Shown here: in pieces, positions 1 to 7,573 of the stretch
Position numbering within the stretch: the first letter of the stretch is position 1
How the letters are laid out: every line of letters starts with the position of its first letter
The notes under the pieces: generated by a model
The model's database searches: none
Seen by the model: the letters and a program-made list of their open reading frames with translations, nothing else
What the model was told of the DNA's origin: nothing
Program-made: the position numbers and the translations under genes
From: Bog-756 sp963710495
Lineage (GTDB): Bacteria; Actinomycetota; Acidimicrobiia; Acidimicrobiales; RAAP-2
Reading direction: 5' to 3'
DNA: 64,000 bases
NCBI GenBank assembly: GCA_963710495.1
Contig: CAVQAI010000016.1
Span: forward strand, 1-64,000

Positions 1-489
1 CCACTGGTCGAGTCGGGCCGCCACCCGCTCGGGCGTGAGGGCCAGCGCCTCCTCGTTCACGGCCGCGGCGATGGCCCGCTGGGCCCCGTAGTGGTGGGCG
101 GCCGACCGGAAGAGTGGACCGCGGGCCTCGACCAGGTCGTCGGGGGCGTCGCCCAGGAACCCCCACAGCGTGTAGGCGAACTCGAGGTCGTAGATGACCG
201 GCGCCCGCCCGAACCGGGCGCAGCGGCGCATGGCGACGGCCGTGCAGCCGACCATGGCGTCCTCCAGGGACTCGCCCTCGGCCAGGGTCATCCAGTCCTC
301 GAACCGCCGGGCCAGTCGCAGGGCGAACCCCTGGTCGGGACCGGGGACGCCGAACCGCTCCCCCCGCGGGCGAGCCGTGCCGAGCAACTCCGAGGGTCGC
401 GACTGCGTCCACACCGTGGGTACCTTGAGTCGGTAGGCGGGCCGCACCTGATCGGTCTCGGCGATGGGAACGAAGCTGGGCTGGGTCAC
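1..489 (-). CDS. Conserved hypothetical protein, C-terminus cut by window edge
   Basis: It reads leftward off the window edge, so only the first 163 codons are present. The GTG start at 489 has an AGGAG ribosome binding site a few bases upstream. The visible part is soluble, with no signal peptide or membrane segment, and is rich in Ala, Arg and Glu. I recognise no domain. It begins 37 bases after the cimA stop codon on the same strand, so it may be the last gene of the leuB-ilvE-cimA transcript. That position is the only hint of its role. The reading frame is open over its whole length with strong GC at third positions, which supports real coding. Confidence 0.7.
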   Translation of the reverse strand, partial: MTQPSFVPIAETDQVRPAYRLKVPTVWTQSRPSELLGTARPRGERFGVPGPDQGFALRLARRFEDWMTLAEGESLEDAMVGCTAVAMRRCARFGRAPVIYDLEFAYTLWGFLGDAPDDLVEARGPLFRSAAHHYGAQRAIAAAVNEEALALTPERVAARLDQW

Positions 490-526
490 GGCGGCGCTCC
501 TGACGGGTGGGTGGCGCAGCGCCGGC

Positions 527-2296
527 CTAGGCGACCGGGGCGCCGGCGGCCCGGAGCAGACCGTAGACGATGGAGTCCGACAGGGCTTGCCAGGAGGCGG
601 CGATGATGTTCTCCGACACGCCGATGGTGGTCCAGGTCCGCTCGCCGTCGGTGGTGTCGATGAGGACACGCGTCACCGAGGCGGTGCCTTTGGCCGTGTC
701 GAGGACGCGCACCCGGTAGTCGACCAGGTGCACGCCGGCGAGGGCCGGATAACGCAGGCCGATGGCCTTGCGCAGTGCCCCGTCGAGGGCGTTGACCGGA
801 CCGTTGCCTTCGGCGGTGGCCACGATGCGGTCGTTGCCCACCAGGACCTTCACCGTGGCCTCGGTGGACTGGCCGTCGGCCTGGTCGGCGATCACCCGGT
901 AGGACTCGAGGTCGAAGTAGTCCTGTTCCCAGCCGGTGGCGTTGCGGAGCAACAGCTCGAGCGACCCGTCGGCCACCTCGAAGTGGTAGCCCTCGTGCTC
1001 GAGGCGCTTGAGGGAGTCGAGCACCGAGGCCATGGCTTGGGAGTCCAGCTCGAGGCCGAGCTCGTTGGCCTTGAGGGCGAGGGTCGAACGGCCGGCCATC
1101 TCCGACACCACGAACCGTGACCCGTTGCCCACCAGCTCGGGGGAGATGTGCTCGTAGGCGTCGGAGCGCCGGACGATGGCCGAGGCGTGGAGCCCGGCCT
1201 TGTGGGCGAAGACCGAGGAACCGACATAGGGCTGCTGCGGGTTGGGGGCGATGTTGACCAGCTCGGCGATGTGGTGGGAGACCGGCGTGATCAGTTCCAG
1301 GCGCTCCGGTGGGATGGTGTCCACCCGGAGCTTGAGCGAGAGGTCCGGGATGGCCGCCGACAGATCGGTGTTCCCGGCCCGTTCGCCGTAGCCGTTCACG
1401 CACCCCTGGACGTGGGTGGCACCGACCCCGACGGCGGCCAGCGAGTTGGCCACCGCACAGCCGCTGTCGTTGTGGAAGTGGACACCCACCTGGGTCTCGT
1501 ACCGACCGAGAACCCCTTGCACGATGTGCTCGACCTCGTGGGGCAGGGTGCCGCCGTTGGTGTCGCACAGGACGAGGGTCTCGGCGCCCGATTCCTCGGC
1601 GGCCCTGAGAATGGCCAGGGAGAAGGCGGCGTTGGCCTTGTACCCGTCGAAGAAGTGCTCGGCGTCGAGGAACACCCGCAGGTCGTGAGCACGAAGGAAG
1701 GCCACCGAGTCGGCCACCATGGCCACGGCCTCCTCCAGCGTGGTGCGGAGGGCGTCGACGACGTGCATCTCCGACGACTTGGCCACGATGCAGACCGCCT
1801 CGGTCCCGGCCTCCACCAGGTGGCGCAGAGTCTCGTCGTCCTCGGCATGCGCCCCGGCGCGCCGGGTCGAGCCGAACGCCACCAGTGTCGAACGGGTCAG
1901 CGACAGCTCCTTCGGGGCGCGGGCGAAGAACTCGGCGTCCTTCGGATTGGCGCCGGGCCAGCCCCCCTCGATGAAGGCCACTCCCAGGTGATCGAGTTGC
2001 TCGGCTACCCGCAGCTTGTCGTCGACGGTCAGCGACAGGCCCTCCTGCTGCGAACCGTCCCGCAGCGTGGTGTCGAACACGTCGACGGCGTCGGGCAGGG
2101 CGGGCAGGTCGAAATCGTGGCCATCGGTGCCGGCCGCCCGGGCGGCTCCCCCACCACCCTTGCCGCGGGCATGGGCGCGCTGGCCCGGCGTCAGTGGCCG
2201 GTCGGCCCCGGCCTTCGGCGGGTGGGTGTGCGAATGGCCGCCATGTCCCCGGCCGGCCCATGGCGCGTCCCCGAGCGTCGGGCCCTCATTCGACAT
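527..2296 (-). CDS. cimA: Citramalate synthase (isopropylmalate/homocitrate synthase family)
   Basis: Condenses pyruvate with acetyl-CoA to (R)-citramalate, the first step of the threonine-independent route to 2-oxobutyrate and isoleucine. The HMGL-like TIM barrel starts near residue 72 with FDTTLRDGSQQEG, and the following EGGWPGANPKD is the form typical of CimA rather than LeuA. A LeuA-type allosteric dimer domain fills about residues 460-589. At 589 residues it is some 50-60 longer than usual, because of a His/Gly/Pro-rich N-terminal extension of about 70 residues. This start overlaps the ilvE stop by 11 bases; an internal GTG near residue 73 is the alternative but looks too close to the active-site motif. 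The leuB and ilvE neighbours fit an isoleucine role. Confidence 0.93.
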   Translation of the reverse strand: MSNEGPTLGDAPWAGRGHGGHSHTHPPKAGADRPLTPGQRAHARGKGGGGAARAAGTDGHDFDLPALPDAVDVFDTTLRDGSQQEGLSLTVDDKLRVAEQLDHLGVAFIEGGWPGANPKDAEFFARAPKELSLTRSTLVAFGSTRRAGAHAEDDETLRHLVEAGTEAVCIVAKSSEMHVVDALRTTLEEAVAMVADSVAFLRAHDLRVFLDAEHFFDGYKANAAFSLAILRAAEESGAETLVLCDTNGGTLPHEVEHIVQGVLGRYETQVGVHFHNDSGCAVANSLAAVGVGATHVQGCVNGYGERAGNTDLSAAIPDLSLKLRVDTIPPERLELITPVSHHIAELVNIAPNPQQPYVGSSVFAHKAGLHASAIVRRSDAYEHISPELVGNGSRFVVSEMAGRSTLALKANELGLELDSQAMASVLDSLKRLEHEGYHFEVADGSLELLLRNATGWEQDYFDLESYRVIADQADGQSTEATVKVLVGNDRIVATAEGNGPVNALDGALRKAIGLRYPALAGVHLVDYRVRVLDTAKGTASVTRVLIDTTDGERTWTTIGVSENIIAASWQALSDSIVYGLLRAAGAPVA

Positions 2297-3215
2297 AGTC
2301 CAACCAGTCCTTGTACTGGTCCACCTCGCCGCGCACGGTGGCGAAATAGGTGGCCTGGAGCTTCTTGGTGATCGGGCCCGGCGTCCCGTCCCCGACCGGG
2401 CGGTCGTCGACGGCGCGGATGGGCACCAGCTCGGCCGCCGTGCCGGTCAGGAACGCCTCGTCGGCGGTGTAGAGATCGGTCCGGATGATCGGCTCGTAGG
2501 TCACCGCATACCCGAGGTCGCGGGCGATGGTCTCGACGGACTGCTGGGTGATGCCGGCCAGCGCACCCGAATCGGAGGTGGGCGGGGTGATCAGCCGCCC
2601 CTTCTGGACGATGAAGATGTTCTCGCCGGTGCACTCGCTCACCCGGCCGTCGGGGGAGAGCAGGATGGCCTCGTCGTACCCGGCCTGGAGCGCCTCGACC
2701 TTGGCCAGGGAGGAATTCACGTACATGCCGGTACCCTTCGCCGCCGTCGGGACGGCGTTGGGATCGTGGCGCCGCCACGAGCTGATCTTCATGGACACGC
2801 CGTTGGCCACCCCCTCGTCCCCCAGGTAGGTGCCCCACGGCCAGGCGGCGATGGCGACGTTGACCGGACAGGGGATCGGGTTCAATCCCATCTCGCCGTA
2901 GCCCAGGTAGACGAGCGGCCTGATGTAGCAGCCGTCGTCCAGCCCGTTGACCCGCACCACGGTGCGGGCGGCATCGGTGATGTCGTCGACCGAGAAGGGG
3001 ATCTCGATCATGAACACCCGGGCCGACATGAAGAGGCGCTCGATGTGTTCCCGCAGCCGGAACACGGCCACGCCGCGCTCGGTGGGGTAGGCCCGGATGC
3101 CCTCGAAGACGCCCGAGCCGTAGTGCATGGTGTGGGTGAGCACGTGGGTGGTGGCGTCGGCCCAGTCGACGAGCTCGCCGTCCATCCAGATCTTGTCGGT
3201 GGGGGTAACGGGCAT
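2286..3215 (-). CDS. ilvE: Branched-chain amino acid aminotransferase
   Basis: Class IV PLP-dependent aminotransferase that interconverts isoleucine, leucine and valine with their 2-oxo acids, using glutamate as amino donor. It is 309 residues, the normal length. The N-terminus has the expected HYGSGVFEGIR block (residues 31-41). The Schiff-base lysine is K160 in PTAAKGTGMY, and the C-terminal half has SECTGENIFIV, which shapes the phosphate-binding pocket. The ATG at 3215 is 3 bases after the leuB stop, and its own end overlaps cimA. This tight packing indicates one transcript and translational coupling. It would carry out the last step of the isoleucine pathway encoded here. Confidence 0.95.
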   Translation of the reverse strand: MPVTPTDKIWMDGELVDWADATTHVLTHTMHYGSGVFEGIRAYPTERGVAVFRLREHIERLFMSARVFMIEIPFSVDDITDAARTVVRVNGLDDGCYIRPLVYLGYGEMGLNPIPCPVNVAIAAWPWGTYLGDEGVANGVSMKISSWRRHDPNAVPTAAKGTGMYVNSSLAKVEALQAGYDEAILLSPDGRVSECTGENIFIVQKGRLITPPTSDSGALAGITQQSVETIARDLGYAVTYEPIIRTDLYTADEAFLTGTAAELVPIRAVDDRPVGDGTPGPITKKLQATYFATVRGEVDQYKDWLDYVE

Positions 3216-3218
3216 GGC

Positions 3219-4235
3219 TCAGAGCCTTTCTGCGACGGCGTCGCCGATCTCGGCGGTGGAGAGCGACGGGTCGGGTTGGGAGGCGATGAACTGGGCGACG
3301 GCGTGGGCGACCTTGTCGCCGGCCGACACCTCTCCGAGATGATCGAGCATCAGCGCGGCGGAGCGGATGGCGGCGGTCGGATTGGCCCGCCCGGTACCGG
3401 CGATGTCGTGGGCCGCCCCGTGCACCGGCTCGAACAACGAGGGCCCGGTGCGGTCGGGGTTGAGGTTGGCCGAGGCGGCATACCCGATGCCCCCGGCGAT
3501 GGCTCCGGCCAGGTCGGTGAGGATGTCCCCGAAGAGATTGTCGGTGACGATGACGTCGTAGCGGTCGGGGTCCTCGACCAGGTAGATGCAGGCCGCGTCC
3601 ACGTGGTTGTAGTCGCGGTTCACCGCCGGGTACTCCTCGGCCACCTCCGCCACCGTCCGCTGCCACAGGTCGCCGGCGAAGGTCAACACGTTGGTCTTGT
3701 GCACCAGGGTCAGGTGGCTGCCCCGGTCGACGGCCAACCCGAAGGCGAAGCGGACGCACCGCTCCACACCGTGCCGGGTGTTGACCGACCCCTGAGTGGC
3801 CACCTCGAAGGGGGTGCCCTTGCGGAGGAAGCCACCCTCTCCGGCATAGGTGCCCTCGGTGTTCTCGCGGACGACCACGAAGTCGCACTCGGGGGCCGGG
3901 GCGCCGGGCACGCCGGTGAACGGGCGCATGTTGACGTAGAGGTCGAGCTCGAACCGCAGCCGGAGCAGGAGCCCGCGCTCGAGCACCCCCGGCGGGACGG
4001 CCGTCGACCCGACCGGTGGGCCGACCGCCCCGAGCAGGATGGCGTCCTGGTCCCGGAGCTCCTCCAGGACGGCGTCGGGCAGGACCTCGCCCGTTCGCAG
4101 GTAGCGGTCGGCGCCGAGGTCGTACTCGGTGGTGGCCAATGACACGCCGGCGGCCTCGATCACCTTGAGGGCCTCGGCCACGACCTCTGGCCCGATGCCG
4201 TCACCGCCGATGAGGCCGACGTGGTAGGTGCTCAC
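3219..4235 (-). CDS. leuB: 3-isopropylmalate / 3-methylmalate dehydrogenase
   Basis: NAD-dependent beta-decarboxylating dehydrogenase of 338 residues. In leucine synthesis it oxidises 3-isopropylmalate; in the citramalate route the same enzyme type converts 3-methylmalate to 2-oxobutyrate. Family signatures are GGDGIGPEV at residues 10-18, VVRENTEGTYAGEGG around 123-137, and a C-terminal NLFGDILTDLAGAIAGG with the metal-binding aspartates, followed by EPVHGAAHDIAGTGRANP for NAD. Sharing an operon with cimA and ilvE, it probably serves isoleucine as much as leucine. It is the first structural gene after the leader peptide and terminator described upstream, so its expression is probably attenuated. 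Confidence 0.95.
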   Translation of the reverse strand: MSTYHVGLIGGDGIGPEVVAEALKVIEAAGVSLATTEYDLGADRYLRTGEVLPDAVLEELRDQDAILLGAVGPPVGSTAVPPGVLERGLLLRLRFELDLYVNMRPFTGVPGAPAPECDFVVVRENTEGTYAGEGGFLRKGTPFEVATQGSVNTRHGVERCVRFAFGLAVDRGSHLTLVHKTNVLTFAGDLWQRTVAEVAEEYPAVNRDYNHVDAACIYLVEDPDRYDVIVTDNLFGDILTDLAGAIAGGIGYAASANLNPDRTGPSLFEPVHGAAHDIAGTGRANPTAAIRSAALMLDHLGEVSAGDKVAHAVAQFIASQPDPSLSTAEIGDAVAERL

Positions 4236-4394
4236 GGTTCGTCTGTCCTTGTCCTGGTGTCTGTCTTTTCTGGTCTCGATGGCCCGATGGCCCGATGGCT
4301 ACGGTCCCTGCGGTCCGCCCCCAGTGTGGCCCCCGCGGCCACCGGTCGAGGTGCACCGATCGGCGACCGGGGCCCGCCGGCTTGTGCCCAATTG

Positions 4395-4418
4395 AAAAAC
4401 CGCCCACCAAGTGGACGG
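4395..4418 (-). terminator. Intrinsic terminator in the leuB leader (attenuator)
   Basis: On the minus strand an 8-bp stem (CCGTCCAC pairing with GTGGGCGG, one G-U pair) closes a TTG loop and is followed directly by five Ts. This is a textbook Rho-independent terminator, placed 160 bases before leuB and after a short leader peptide. It lies in the leader of an amino-acid operon rather than at an operon end, so it most likely acts as an attenuator. I did not find by eye a clear competing antiterminator pairing. Confidence 0.75.
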
Positions 4419-4423
4419 TCGGA

Positions 4424-4450
4424 AGGCACACACCGGCGGGGTGTGTGCCT
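4424..4450 (-). promoter_or_regulatory. Perfect 11-bp hairpin overlapping the leader-peptide stop codon
   Basis: The minus strand reads AGGCACACACC, then a 5-base loop, then GGTGTGTGCCT. The stem is perfect over 11 bp, and its left arm begins inside the TAG stop of the leader peptide. It precedes the terminator by only 5 bases. In classical attenuators a hairpin at this place is the pause or 1:2 structure, whose formation depends on where the ribosome sits. That role is inferred from position. Confidence 0.75.
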
Positions 4451-4487
4451 AGTCGATGATGATTACGGAGTCGCGGCGCGCTGCCAT
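4449..4487 (-). CDS. Leader peptide with Val-Ile-Ile-Ile (putative attenuation peptide)
   Basis: A 12-codon open frame, MAARRDSVIIID then TAG, lies between a promoter-like element and the hairpin and terminator ahead of leuB. The codons before the stop are GTA ATC ATC ATC GAC: one valine, on a codon that is uncommon in such GC-rich DNA, and three consecutive isoleucines. Isoleucine is the end product of the leuB-ilvE-cimA operon downstream. Runs of the regulating amino acid just before a hairpin and terminator are the hallmark of ribosome-mediated transcription attenuation. A GTG codon directly before the ATG (4490-4488) is in frame and could be the start of a leaderless transcript. The peptide probably has no function beyond being translated. 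No expression evidence is available. Confidence 0.7.
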   Translation of the reverse strand: MAARRDSVIIID

Positions 4488-4496
4488 CACCCATCC

Positions 4497-4525
4497 AGTG
4501 TCGCCGGTCGAGACCGAACCGTCAA
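4497..4525 (-). promoter_or_regulatory. Promoter for the leader peptide and leuB-ilvE-cimA
   Basis: On the minus strand TTGACG (4525-4520) is separated by exactly 17 bases from GACACT (4502-4497). The -35 matches consensus at five of six positions and the -10 is weaker. The expected start lies at 4487-4490, on the GTG/ATG of the leader peptide, which would make that peptide leaderless, a common mode in actinobacteria. The element sits in the short gap after tsaC, so the isoleucine operon can be transcribed independently of the upstream operon. Confidence 0.55.
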
Positions 4526-4536
4526 CCCCGGGCCCG

Positions 4537-5220
4537 TCACGTCGGTCGGCGGAGGTCGATCCAGGCAGGCTGGCCGGCCTCCCGCCCACCGGGGCCGGTG
4601 GCCGGTTCCACCCAGGGCACGGCCCCGCGCCGGAGGCAGCGGGCCGACCAGTCCCGACACTCGAGCACCGTGGAGGGGGCGCCGTCGCACACCCCGCCGT
4701 CCAGCACGGCGGCGAGGCCGTCGGCCTCGGCCAACTGCTCGAGCACCTCGGCCACCGTGGTGGCGGGCCGCGCCCCGTGGAGATTGGCACTGGTCACCGC
4801 CAGCGGGCCCACCCGGCGACAGAGGGACGCCGCCACGGGGTGGTCCGGCCAGCGGATCCCGACCGTGCCCCGGGCGGCGGGCGGGCCACCGAGGTCGGCG
4901 TCGAACCCCGGGCCTCTCGGCACCACCAGGGTGAGTGGCCCCGGCCAGTGCCGGCCGGCCAGCTCGGCGGCGGCCGGGCCCAGCCGACCGGCCACGTCAC
5001 CGACCTGGTCGTCCTGGCCCACGAGGACCGGCACGGCCACGTCGGGCGGCCGGCGTTTCAGGCCGAACAGCGCGTCCAGAGCCCCGGGACCACCGGGACG
5101 GGCGGCCAGCCCGTAGACGGTATCGGTGGGGATGGCGACGATGGCGCCGGCCTCGAGGGCGCCGGCCACCCACTCCATCGCCTGAGCGTCGGCGTCGGCG
5201 GCGAGCAACCGGGCCGGCAT
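4537..5220 (-). CDS. tsaC: L-threonylcarbamoyladenylate synthase (Sua5/YwlC/TsaC)
   Basis: Makes threonylcarbamoyl-AMP from threonine, bicarbonate and ATP, the first step of t6A modification at position 37 of tRNAs reading ANN codons. The 227-residue YrdC domain shows IPTDTVYGLA (residues 30-39), the basic KRR at 55-57, and TSANLHGARPAT in the C-terminal third. The ATG at 5220 follows the prmC stop by two bases, which decides this start over longer upstream frames. The order prfA-prmC-tsaC is widely conserved in bacteria. It lacks the extra C-terminal Sua5 domain. Confidence 0.93.
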   Translation of the reverse strand: MPARLLAADADAQAMEWVAGALEAGAIVAIPTDTVYGLAARPGGPGALDALFGLKRRPPDVAVPVLVGQDDQVGDVAGRLGPAAAELAGRHWPGPLTLVVPRGPGFDADLGGPPAARGTVGIRWPDHPVAASLCRRVGPLAVTSANLHGARPATTVAEVLEQLAEADGLAAVLDGGVCDGAPSTVLECRDWSARCLRRGAVPWVEPATGPGGREAGQPAWIDLRRPT

Positions 5221-5222
5221 GG

Positions 5223-6063
5223 TCAGCGCTCGGCCACCAGCATGCGCTGGCGCCCAGTGAGGTCCGCCTCGATACGGCTCCGGCCGAACCCGACGGATCG
5301 GGCCAGCCCGGCGGCGGCCCTCGCCTGCGACGGGTCGAGCTCGACGACCAGGGACGCGCTCGGTCCGAGCCAGTCCGGCGCGGCGCGGACGACGGCCTCG
5401 ATGGCCGCCATCCCGGGTAGTCCGCCGGTGCTGGGGCCGGCGGCCAGGGCTTCCCGTGGCTCCCAGTCCCGCACGACCGGGTCCAGGCCGGCGATGTCCG
5501 AGTCCGGCACGTAGGGAGGATTGGCGACGAGCAGGTCGATCCGGCCGGCCAGCTCCCCCGGGAGGGCGTCGAACCAATCGCCCTGGACCAGGTGCACGGG
5601 GGCGAGCTGCCGGGTCCGACCGACCTCAGCCCGGTTCTCGCCGGCCACGGCCAGGGCGCCGGCCGAGACGTCGGTGGCCCAGACTTCGAGATCCCCGCAG
5701 AGGGCCAGGCCCTCGGTGGCGAGCGACAGGGCGATGGCGCCCGAGCCCGTCCCGAGATCGACGGCCACCCGCCCGGCGCCGGGCCCCGCCCCCGGGTCGC
5801 CCGAGGGACGGCACCGCCGGCCGAGCTCGGCCAGGGCCACGTCGACCACCTGCTCGGTCTCGGGGCGGGGGATGAGCACCCGGCGGTCGACCTTGAGCTC
5901 GAGGTGGCGAAACGCCCAGTGGCCGAGCACGTACTGCAATGGTTCGCCGGCCAGCCGGCGCACGAGCAGCTCCGGCCACCGCTCCCCCCGCGCTCGAGGA
6001 TCCACCTGGCCTCGGTCGTCGAACCCAGTCGGTCGCTGAGCTCGGCCAGGCTGGCGGCCCGGC

Positions 6064-6067
<4 letters not shown>
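5223..6067 (-). CDS. prmC: Release factor glutamine methyltransferase, frame interrupted near 5984-5989
   Basis: SAM-dependent enzyme that N5-methylates the Gln of the GGQ motif of release factors. The body has RRLAGEPLQYVLGHW, the LIPRPETE block, motif I VDLGTGSGAIALSLA and the catalytic NPPYVPD. The proper N-terminus (SRAASLAELSDRLGSTTEA after a TTG start at 6067) lies in a different frame from the body. The two frames meet at a run of six Cs at 5984-5989 (six Gs in the coding strand); one more G would join them into a 281-residue protein of normal size. The TTG overlaps the prfA stop (TTGA), as expected for coupling. A longer in-frame start at 6131 would lie inside prfA and gives an implausible N-terminus. 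Sequencing error is the most likely cause. Confidence 0.85.
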
Positions 6068-7141
<1,074 letters not shown>

Positions 7142-7216
7142 GAGGCAAGGGTAGCGCCAACCTCCCGGCCGGCCTCCGGGCCCAACCGGGGTGGCCGGCC
7201 TCGGACGTGCCGGGCG

Positions 7217-7453
7217 TCAGGCCGGGGGTGGCGCCGCCTTGCGCTTGCGCGATCCGCTCTTGGCGTACCGGCGCTGGAACCGCTCGACCCGACCACCCGA
7301 GTCCACCAACTTCTGCTTGCCGGTGAAGAACGGATGGCACTCGTTGCAGAGCTCCAGGTGGATCTCCGGCTTCGTCGATCGGGTGGTGAAGGTGTTGCCG
7401 CACGAGCAGCGCACCGAGGATTCGACATAGGTTGGGTGGAGGTCAGACTTCAT
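7217..7453 (-). CDS. rpmE: Ribosomal protein bL31, zinc-binding (C+) form
   Basis: A 78-residue protein of the large ribosomal subunit. It has four cysteines (C16, C18, C36, C39) in the CxC and CxxC arrangement that binds zinc in the C+ form of L31, and the conserved HPFFTGKQKLVDSGGRVERF block. The C-terminus carries a basic tail. It sits between rho and prfA, as in mycobacteria and streptomycetes. A zinc-free paralogue, which many actinobacteria switch to under zinc limitation, is not present in this window. Confidence 0.97.
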   Translation of the reverse strand: MKSDLHPTYVESSVRCSCGNTFTTRSTKPEIHLELCNECHPFFTGKQKLVDSGGRVERFQRRYAKSGSRKRKAAPPPA

Positions 7454-7573
7454 CGAGTTCTCCCGTGTGGATGCGGTACCCGCCGGACAGGCGGTGGGCC
7501 GCCGGTGCAGTGTACCGGAGGGGTCCGAGAGGGCGTTCGCGTGGGACCGTCTCTCCCGGGTCGATCGGGCCGC

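Noticed and set aside
2016..4142. A 708-codon plus-strand open frame opposite leuB-ilvE-cimA, and similar long frames opposite other genes (for example 11665-13614 and 13389-15641)
   Set aside because: They run antisense to well-identified genes, have no recognisable domains, and are expected from the codon bias of GC-rich DNA.
4278..4299. Short tandem repeat of gatggccc (about 2.6 copies) in the leuB leader
   Set aside because: Too short and close to local base composition to assign a role; it lies after the terminator and before the gene.
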